Shown one piece after another: positions 22,034 through 27,483 of a DNA stretch of 27,483 nucleotides. Each line of letters opens with the position of its first letter. Positions within the stretch are counted from its first letter, which is position 1. The position numbers were made by a program, and so were the translations under genes. Origin of the DNA: JBKHYG01 sp046565595 (GTDB taxonomy: Bacteria > Actinomycetota > AC-67); the NCBI GenBank assembly GCA_046565595.1, contig JBKHYG010000114.1, forward strand, positions 1 to 27,483. Reading direction: 5' to 3'. The notes below the pieces were generated by a model. It had not been told where the DNA came from. It was given only the letters and a program-made list of their open reading frames with translations, and did no database searches.

Positions 22034-23482
22034 GTGAAGCGCACCATCATATTCAGCCTAGTGATGAGCACAGTGATCGCAGCCTGCGGACTGCAGGTTC
22101 CGATGACCGACGCTACCGGCTCGTTCGGCCAAGGCGGCGCTCCGGTGGGCCCAGAGGACTTCGGCGACGCGCAGCCGGGACTCGGCGGCGACACCAGTGG
22201 GACCGACACCGGTTCTGGGGGGACCGTCAACCTGCCTGGCGGTACGGACACGGGATCCTCCGGCGGGAGCGGTGACACGGGCAGTTCCGGCGGGAACTCC
22301 AACTCTGGAGGCGCGGTCAAGTCCAGCGGCCTTTTCGCCAACGAGACCGAAGGCATCAACAACGATCAGATCACGATCTGCGCTCATGTCCCGATCTCGG
22401 GAGCTGCGCCTCTTGCCCGCCACCAAGACCGGTTCGGCCAGTTCTACTTCAACTATGTGAACAAGGAGCTAGGCGGGATATATGGGCGCAAGGTCAGGTT
22501 CCTGGCGTACGACGACCAGTACAACCCGACCGGCGCGCGCGCGGCCTTCGAGCGCTGCCGTCGCGAGGGCGCCTTCATCTATGTAGGTGCTGCTGGAACC
22601 GACCAGATCGTCTCGGTCGCGAAACTCGCAGAGCAGTACAAGATCCCGTACCTGCATGGGCCTACCTCCGACAAGGATCTGAAGACCCACAAGTACAACA
22701 TCCACGCGGCCCCGACCTACGAAGCGCAGCACCGCTACCTGGCCCGCTACCTGGTCGGCCGCTACGGTAAGGATGTCAAATACGGGATGGTCCGTGTCGC
22801 GTCGGTGTTCTTCGAAGCAGGCCATGATGCTTTCGTCGACGAGTTGAAGAAGCTCGGCGTTACCCTGGCGGTCGACCGTGAAGTCCAGAAGGACGAGACC
22901 TCCTTCTCTGCGGTCATCCAGGATCTACGGGCGAACAATGTCCAGGTCGTCAACAACTTCACGACACCGTCGATCTGGCTGAAGATGATCCCGCAAGCGC
23001 AGGGATACCGGCCTACCTGGACCGCAGTGAGTCCGATCGCGGGCTACAACCTGGTCGCTAACACGCTCGGGCCGAGCGCCAAGGCGGTCGTGTTCCAACA
23101 CTTCAACCCGGGCTGCAACTGCACCAAGTTCGAAGGCGGGCAGGACCCTTCGCTGCCTTACGCCGACCACATCCGTCGCTTCGTGCAGATCTTCAAGAAG
23201 TACTCCCCCGAGCAGAAGCCAGAGATCGACGACTTCGACTACGGCGCGTTCATCTCTGCAGAGTTCCTGCACCGGCTCCTGCTCGCCCTCGGACCGAACC
23301 CGACGCGCAGCGGCCTGTTCAACCTGGTGAGCAAGTACAAGGAGGATCAGGCGGAGGTCGCCCCTGGATGCGCAGCCGACTTCACTCGAGGGGGTCGGCG
23401 TGGCGGACATAATGTGAATGTGCTGGAACTCTCGGGCGGGAAGTGGAAGCAGGTCCAGAGTTGCGTTGATGTCGGGAACTGA
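22034..23482 (+). CDS. Lipoprotein substrate-binding protein of a branched-chain-amino-acid-type ABC transporter
   Basis: The 482-residue protein captures substrate outside the membrane for the importer encoded downstream. It has a lipoprotein signal peptide (KRTIIFSLVMSTVIAAC, lipidated Cys18). A long Gly/Ser/Thr/Asp-rich linker (about residues 29-95) follows, then a type-1 periplasmic-binding fold: GINNDQITICAHVPISGAAP, LGGIYGRKVRFLAYDDQYNPTGARAAFERC and VGAAGTDQIVSVA. The linker probably spaces the domain from a thick envelope. Several cysteines (NPGCNCTKF, VAPGC, QSCVDVGN) may form disulfides. The start is GTG with GGGAGG upstream. The substrate (amino acid, urea, amide or aromatic) cannot be read from sequence. 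LivH follows after 7 bp. Confidence 0.92.
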   Translation: MKRTIIFSLVMSTVIAACGLQVPMTDATGSFGQGGAPVGPEDFGDAQPGLGGDTSGTDTGSGGTVNLPGGTDTGSSGGSGDTGSSGGNSNSGGAVKSSGLFANETEGINNDQITICAHVPISGAAPLARHQDRFGQFYFNYVNKELGGIYGRKVRFLAYDDQYNPTGARAAFERCRREGAFIYVGAAGTDQIVSVAKLAEQYKIPYLHGPTSDKDLKTHKYNIHAAPTYEAQHRYLARYLVGRYGKDVKYGMVRVASVFFEAGHDAFVDELKKLGVTLAVDREVQKDETSFSAVIQDLRANNVQVVNNFTTPSIWLKMIPQAQGYRPTWTAVSPIAGYNLVANTLGPSAKAVVFQHFNPGCNCTKFEGGQDPSLPYADHIRRFVQIFKKYSPEQKPEIDDFDYGAFISAEFLHRLLLALGPNPTRSGLFNLVSKYKEDQAEVAPGCAADFTRGGRRGGHNVNVLELSGGKWKQVQSCVDVGN

Positions 23483-23489
23483 CCACTAG

Positions 23490-24359
23490 ATGGAGAAGTT
23501 CCTCGCAGCCCTGCTGGCGGGCATCACCGATGGGGCTGCCATCGGGCTCGTTGCGCTCGGTTTCGTCATCGTCTACAAGGCGACCAGGATCTTGAACTTC
23601 GGGCAGGCCGAGATCGGCACGCTCGCCATCTATGTCGAGGCGAACCTCGTGGGGCTCGGTATCCCGGTGCTGTTCGCGATCATCCTGGCCCTAGGTGTCG
23701 CCGGCTTGTTGGGTGCCGCCACCGAGCGGCTCTTCCGGCCGCTGGCTCAAGCACCGCGTCTGACGGTTACCGTGGCAACGCTTGGGATCTCGACGATCCT
23801 GATCGCCTTCCAGATACTCAGGTTCAAGATCGACCCGCGAACGGCTCCTGAACTGATCAGCGGGAACCTGTTCACCCTCGCGAATTTCGATGTTCGCTAC
23901 GGGCGGATCCTGGCATTGCTGGTAACCATCGCTCTAGGGGCGGCGCTCTATACCTTCTTCAAACGCAGCCTGTTCGGCCTAGGGGTCTTGGCCGTCGCCC
24001 AAGATCAGACGGCGCTGCGCTTGCAGGGCCTGCCCTTGAACCGGGTCTCGGCCTTCGTGTGGGCCGCTGGAGCGATGGTGTGCGCGTTGGCGGGCATGAT
24101 CATCGCGCCGACCATCGGCTCCTTCACTCCTGGCTTCATGACGCTTACCCTGGTCGCTTCAGCGCTGGCGGCGGGTCTGGTCGGCGGTTTGACCAGTCTG
24201 CCGGGCGCTTTCGTCGGTGGGATGGCGATCGGCATCACCCAGAACATCGCCAAGTTCTATCTCGAGGACCTGGCCGGAGCCGAGTTCCTCGCCGTCTTCG
24301 GCGCGATGATCTTGGTCTTATTGGTCAAGCCGAATGGTCTGCTTGGAGCAGAGGCGTGA
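23490..24359 (+). CDS. Branched-chain-amino-acid-type ABC transporter permease (LivH type)
   Basis: This 289-residue membrane protein has about eight hydrophobic helices and the LivH signature near its N-terminus: GAAIGLVALGFVIVYKATRILNFGQAEIGTL. The sequence LFGLGVLAVAQDQTALRLQGLPLNRVSAFVWAAGA contains the EAA-like loop that contacts the ATPase. The end VKPNGLLGAEA is typical. It forms the inner-membrane channel together with the LivM half of the next protein. The start ATG 23490 lies 7 bp after the binding-protein stop. The stop overlaps the next gene's GTG by 4 bp (GTGA), so all transporter subunits are probably translated from one mRNA. Confidence 0.94.
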   Translation: MEKFLAALLAGITDGAAIGLVALGFVIVYKATRILNFGQAEIGTLAIYVEANLVGLGIPVLFAIILALGVAGLLGAATERLFRPLAQAPRLTVTVATLGISTILIAFQILRFKIDPRTAPELISGNLFTLANFDVRYGRILALLVTIALGAALYTFFKRSLFGLGVLAVAQDQTALRLQGLPLNRVSAFVWAAGAMVCALAGMIIAPTIGSFTPGFMTLTLVASALAAGLVGGLTSLPGAFVGGMAIGITQNIAKFYLEDLAGAEFLAVFGAMILVLLVKPNGLLGAEA

Positions 24360-26488
24360 GCGAGACGAATCAGCAGCCCGAGGCTCGCGAGACCGTGGTG
24401 CATGCGGCCGTTGAGAGGATGCGCCGCAAGCACGCCACCATGGATGCTCTGATCCTCGGGCTCTTCTGTCTGCCGCTCCTTCCGTTCGTACAGAACAACG
24501 CCTTCGCGGTCGGCTGGGCGTTGTGCAGCGCGATGGTCGGGATGAGCATGAATGTGCTCGCCGGATACGCCGGCCAGATCTCGCTAGCTCAGGCAGCTCT
24601 ATTCGGGACCGGTGCGTTCACCATCGGTGTCGTCACATCCAACCTCGGTGTCCCCTGGTTGCTTGCAGTCCCGTTGGCGGCTCTCTTCACCGCTCTCATC
24701 ACGCTCGTGATCGGCTTCCCCGCTCTGCGCGTGAAGGGCCTCAACCTCGCGATCCTCACCCTGGGTTTCCAGTTCGCGATGCAGCGGGTCCTCTTCAGGG
24801 TCTTCGGAGCCAGCGGAGTCGAGGTTCACCGTCCAGAGATCTTCGGCGTGAAACTTATCGAGGACCGCTACCTGCTGTTCTTGATCATCGCCGCGCTGGT
24901 GGGGCTCTTCCTGCTCGACCGGAACCTGACGCGCAGCAGGATGGGACGCGCCTTCCTCGCGCTCCGGCAGGACGAACTCGTAGCATCTTCCTTCGGCATC
25001 AACATCGCCAACTACAAACTCCTCGCCTTCGCGATGAGCGGCTTCTACGCGGGCATCGCCGGCGCGATGTTCGGCACACTGCAACAAGATGTCACAAACG
25101 AGAGTTTCGAATTCATCTTCTCGATCGAGTTCCTGGTCTTCGCCGTACTAGGTGGATTGGGAAGCAGGGTCGGCACCGCTGTCGGAGGCGCCTTCCCCGT
25201 GCTCTACCGGCAGTTCCTTCAGTATCTGCGCACCGCGGGCGCCATGCTGGGAGGCATCCTCCTGCTCTACACGCTGCTGCGTCTGCCAGGCGGCCTGGCT
25301 GCCGAGGGTCGCGAACTCAAACACGGGTTCCAGATCTTCACCTCGAAGGGACCTCGCGGAGTATTCGCCTTCTTCACGGTGGTCGCTTCGGCCATCGGGC
25401 TGTTCTTCGTGGTACCGATCATCCTGGGACCTGTGGCGGACCTGATCGCCCCGGCGATCTCGCAGTCCACCGACACCCCCGAGATGCTGCGGTTCCTCCT
25501 GGGGCTGGCAGGTCTCGCAGGTGGGCTGCGAGGCGGCCTGCTGATCGCTGCCAAGATGATCGGATTGACGCCAGCAGCGGTCACCGTCGTCGAGGCACCC
25601 GCCGATGACGACGACGAGGTAGACGCGCCCGTCCGTCAGATCAAGGCCCCGTCGATCGACCTGAAGAGACGCTCCGATGGCGTCCATAGTTCTGGTCCGC
25701 TCTTAGAGATCGTCGGCGTCACCAAACAGTTCGGCGGCGTACGCGCGCTGGATGATGTCTCGATGGTCGTCGAACGAGGCGAACTGATCGGCATCATGGG
25801 ACCCAACGGGTCGGGCAAGACGACGATGCTGAACAATATCTCGGGCTTCATCGACCCGACCAAGGGAGACATCCTCTACGAAGGTCGTTCCATCATCGGT
25901 CTCCGGGCCGACCAGCGTGCCGCACTCGGCATCGGCCGCACCTTCCAGAACATCGGCCTGGTCAAGAGCGAGACCGTCTCGGACAACCTGATCATCTCGC
26001 AGCACCTGGTGGCTGACTATCCCGCCATGACCGGCCTGCTTAGGACCCCCACGGTCACCAGCGAGGAGCGCCGGCTGCGCATGCGCGCGGCTGCCGTCGT
26101 CGAGATGCTGGGGCTGGAAGACATCGTGGACGAACGGATCCACAGCCTTCCGCATGGTCTGGCCAAACTGGTCGAGCTTGGTGCTGCGCTGGTGACCGGC
26201 CCCGAACTGTTGCTGCTGGATGAGCCTGCTGCGGGTGTCAGCCCGCGTGAAGCTGATGCCCTCGGCGAGACCCTCCAACAGGTCGCCAAACACTTCGGCG
26301 TCACCATCGTCATGATCGAGCACCATGTGCCGTTGATGCTCTCGACCTGTGACTACATCTATGTCTTGAACTTCGGGAGGCTGCTGACCCACGGGCTGCC
26401 GATGGATGTCGCTCGCCATCCCGATGTCATCGCCGCCTACCTCGGCGGAGTTGGAGAGGAGGCCAGCCTTGCCGTTGCTGGAGGTTAG
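24356..26488 (+). CDS. Fused LivM-type permease and LivG-type ATPase
   Basis: From GTG 24356 the protein has 710 residues. Residues ~20-330 form a LivM permease (SMNVLAGYAGQISLAQAALFGTGAF, then the EAA-like RQDELVASSFGINIANYKLLAFAMSGFYAGIAGA). Residues ~335-405 add two or three further hydrophobic segments, followed by an acidic linker (PADDDDEVDAPV). Residues ~450-705 form a LivG ATPase: Walker A GPNGSGKTT, GIGRTFQNIGL, signature-region LPHGLAKLVELGAAL, Walker B LLLLDEPAAGVSP and the switch His in IEHH. The expected LSGGQ appears as LPHGLAK, a common LivG variation. The open frame begins upstream at 24059 inside livH, but the overlap-coupled GTG is the likely start. Such fusions occur in actinobacteria. 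Confidence 0.92.
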   Translation: MSETNQQPEARETVVHAAVERMRRKHATMDALILGLFCLPLLPFVQNNAFAVGWALCSAMVGMSMNVLAGYAGQISLAQAALFGTGAFTIGVVTSNLGVPWLLAVPLAALFTALITLVIGFPALRVKGLNLAILTLGFQFAMQRVLFRVFGASGVEVHRPEIFGVKLIEDRYLLFLIIAALVGLFLLDRNLTRSRMGRAFLALRQDELVASSFGINIANYKLLAFAMSGFYAGIAGAMFGTLQQDVTNESFEFIFSIEFLVFAVLGGLGSRVGTAVGGAFPVLYRQFLQYLRTAGAMLGGILLLYTLLRLPGGLAAEGRELKHGFQIFTSKGPRGVFAFFTVVASAIGLFFVVPIILGPVADLIAPAISQSTDTPEMLRFLLGLAGLAGGLRGGLLIAAKMIGLTPAAVTVVEAPADDDDEVDAPVRQIKAPSIDLKRRSDGVHSSGPLLEIVGVTKQFGGVRALDDVSMVVERGELIGIMGPNGSGKTTMLNNISGFIDPTKGDILYEGRSIIGLRADQRAALGIGRTFQNIGLVKSETVSDNLIISQHLVADYPAMTGLLRTPTVTSEERRLRMRAAAVVEMLGLEDIVDERIHSLPHGLAKLVELGAALVTGPELLLLDEPAAGVSPREADALGETLQQVAKHFGVTIVMIEHHVPLMLSTCDYIYVLNFGRLLTHGLPMDVARHPDVIAAYLGGVGEEASLAVAGG
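26457..26462 (+). promoter_or_regulatory. Ribosome-binding site that decides the LivF start
   Basis: AGGAGG lies six bases before the TTG at 26469, inside the 3' end of the LivMG gene. The upstream in-frame ATGs at 26406 and 26424 have no comparable site, so TTG 26469 (residues MPLLEVRDLRAGYG) is the preferred start. It also begins exactly where LivF homologues begin. Confidence 0.75.
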
Positions 26489-27320
26489 AGACCTCCGCGC
26501 GGGTTATGGCACCGTTCCAGCTCTGCACGGCGTCACCTTCTCGGTCGATCAAGGCGAGATCGTCGCCGTGCTGGGACCTAACGGTGCAGGCAAGACGACG
26601 ACGCTGTCGTGCATATCCGGTCTGCTGAACCCATGGTCTGGCACGGTCAGCTTCGATGGCCAAGACATCGGTCGTATGAGTCCCGAGCAGACCGTGGCGC
26701 TCGGTATCGCACATGTCCCAGAGGGCCGCCATGTGTTCCCAGCGATGAGCGTCGAAGACAACCTGAGGCTCGGTTCGTGGGCGCAGCGCTCCAAGCCCAA
26801 AGCCGCGAAGGAGTCGCTGGATCGGGTCTTCCGGTACTTCCCTGTGCTTGCCGATCGTCGCCAGCAGATGGCCGGATCGCTTTCTGGAGGCGAGCAGCAG
26901 ATGCTCGCGATCGGACGGGCACTCATGAGCGGTCCGCGGCTGCTGATCATCGACGAGGCAGCTCTCGGTCTGGCTCCGGTCATGGTCGAACGCGTCTTCG
27001 AGATCGTGAAAGAGATCCGCCGCGACGGGAACACCGTGCTGCTGGTCGAGCAGAACGCTCCGGTAACGCTCGCGCTGGCAGACCGGGTGTACCTGATGCA
27101 ACGCGGCAAGATCACCACCGGCGGGCCTGCCGCCGAGGTCCGCGAGAAGGGCGTGCTCGACGCCTACCTCGGCCCCATGGCGCAGGCCGCCAAGAACCTC
27201 GCGAAACGGGAGGAAGCGGAAGCTGGGAAGCCCAAGAAGACCGGGGCTGATCTGTTCACCAGTTCCGGGGGCACTGCGGGGGCGGCGACCAAGAAGCGGG
27301 CGGGCAAGAAGGGCCGCTGA
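26469..27320 (+). CDS. Branched-chain-amino-acid-type ABC transporter ATPase (LivF type)
   Basis: The 283-residue ATPase pairs with the LivG domain to power the importer. It begins LLEVRDLRAGYGTVPALHGV and carries Walker A GPNGAGKTTT. It then has the LivF-specific GIAHVPEGRHVFPAMSVEDNL, a perfect signature SLSGGEQQMLAIGRALM, Walker B LLIIDEAALGLAP and the switch His region replaced by LLVEQNA, normal for LivF. The last ~45 residues are a Lys/Glu/Ala-rich extension (EEAEAGKPKKTGADLF...KKRAGKKGR) absent from most LivF proteins and probably disordered. It overlaps LivMG by 20 bp with a TTG start and strong Shine-Dalgarno. Confidence 0.94.
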   Translation: MPLLEVRDLRAGYGTVPALHGVTFSVDQGEIVAVLGPNGAGKTTTLSCISGLLNPWSGTVSFDGQDIGRMSPEQTVALGIAHVPEGRHVFPAMSVEDNLRLGSWAQRSKPKAAKESLDRVFRYFPVLADRRQQMAGSLSGGEQQMLAIGRALMSGPRLLIIDEAALGLAPVMVERVFEIVKEIRRDGNTVLLVEQNAPVTLALADRVYLMQRGKITTGGPAAEVREKGVLDAYLGPMAQAAKNLAKREEAEAGKPKKTGADLFTSSGGTAGAATKKRAGKKGR

Positions 27321-27331
27321 TCAGGCGTCCT

Positions 27332-27350
27332 CGCTAGCAACTGTTAGCGG
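27332..27350 (+). promoter_or_regulatory. Second GTTAGCGG element after livF, before the next gene
   Basis: CGCTAGC (27332-27338) and GTTAGCG (27343-27349) form an imperfect inverted repeat with a 4-nt spacer, and the right arm extends to GTTAGCGG, the octamer found at 22014-22021. It lies 12 nt after the livF stop and about 105 nt before the next start. Without a U-run it is more likely a binding site than a terminator. The rest of the gap 27321-27454 shows no confident promoter. Confidence 0.4.
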
Positions 27351-27454
27351 TCGTGCCCGATTCGCGTCCGTTCGGTCGGAAGGAATCGCGAGGTCGGCGT
27401 CGAAACTTATCGCGCAGAGGTTGAGAGCCAACCCAGCATGTAAGGAGGAACCTC

Positions 27455-27483
27455 ATGCGGCGGAAACTCGCCATCACGGCCGC
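27455..27483 (+). CDS. Start of a gene probably for an exported protein, cut by window edge
   Basis: ATG 27455 is preceded by AAGGAGGA at 27442-27449, the strongest Shine-Dalgarno in the window, with five bases between. Only nine codons are visible (MRRKLAITA). Two arginines and a lysine followed by hydrophobic residues look like the start of a signal peptide. Given the transporter genes just upstream and the shared GTTAGCGG element, a second binding protein is a reasonable guess, but the sequence does not prove it. Confidence 0.6.

Noticed and set aside
22115..22325. Gly/Ser/Thr/Asp-rich repetitive stretch as a DNA tandem repeat or mobile element
   Set aside because: The codons and spacing vary and the frame is continuous within a lipoprotein. 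It is a spacer linker typical of surface binding proteins.
24059..24355. Upstream extension of the LivM-LivG frame inside livH
   Set aside because: The residues have no membrane or family character, and GTG 24356 overlaps the livH stop in the usual coupled manner.
1..27483. CRISPR array, insertion sequence, prophage or defence cluster
   Set aside because: No regularly spaced repeats, transposase or integrase other than XerD, phage genes or known defence domains were seen. The gene order matches a conserved chromosomal block.

Overview
The window is a chromosomal segment of a high-GC bacterium (about 60-65 % GC by eye), almost certainly an actinobacterium. The best evidence is gene order. The minus-strand run (small protein) - tlyA - nadK - steA - mctB/steB - (MraY-like) - pyrG - ald - xerD - (dksA-like) - parA - (RHH-like) - (M50-like) - scpA - scpB - rluB - aroH - tyrA - aroA - cmk - der closely follows the conserved actinobacterial block that I recall as Rv1692-Rv1713 in Mycobacterium tuberculosis and the SCO1760s-1780s in Streptomyces. 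Frequent GTG/TTG starts and a lipoprotein-anchored Liv-type transporter with fused subunits fit the same assignment. I cannot place it below phylum.

Layout. Positions 1-17727 are one long, nearly gapless minus-strand array, with many 1-8 bp stop/start overlaps (ATGA, GTGA, TAATG). It reads from the tlyA end down to der, then a tRNA-Pro(GGG), then the 5' end of a CDP-alcohol phosphatidyltransferase gene that runs off the left edge. It covers ribosome and tRNA maturation (Der, RluB, TlyA), chromosome segregation (ParA, ScpA, ScpB, XerD), nucleotide and cofactor supply (PyrG, Cmk, NadK), chorismate-to-aromatic metabolism (AroA, AroH, TyrA), alanine metabolism (Ald) and envelope/septation (SteA, MctB/SteB, an MraY-like enzyme).

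Positions 17816-21950 are a mixed zone. An SCP2-domain protein and a rhomboid protease lie on the plus strand. A HAD phosphatase-GNAT fusion lies on the minus strand, and its 3' end overlaps the rhomboid gene by 35 bp. Divergent from it are a DUF1015 protein and a two-TM protein with an Ada-like metal-binding tail, both on the plus strand. Positions 22034-27320 are a complete branched-chain-amino-acid-type ABC importer: lipoprotein binding protein, LivH-type permease, LivM-LivG fusion and LivF-type ATPase. A further gene that probably encodes an exported protein starts at 27455 and is cut by the right edge.

Most of this is ordinary core genome, and I do not see a clear novel defence or mobile system. 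The strongest unexplained signal is compositional. The palindrome ACGT occurs only three times in 27.5 kb by hand scan, where base composition alone predicts on the order of 90. Gene-level oddities are an M50-like protein whose HExxH is broken, a TlyA without its S4 domain, no recN between nadK and steA, a ~230 bp out-of-frame parA/RHH overlap, and a GTTAGCGG inverted-repeat element before two genes of the transporter region. No stretch longer than 300 bp lacks a gene; the longest gaps are 7051-7199 and 27321-27454.
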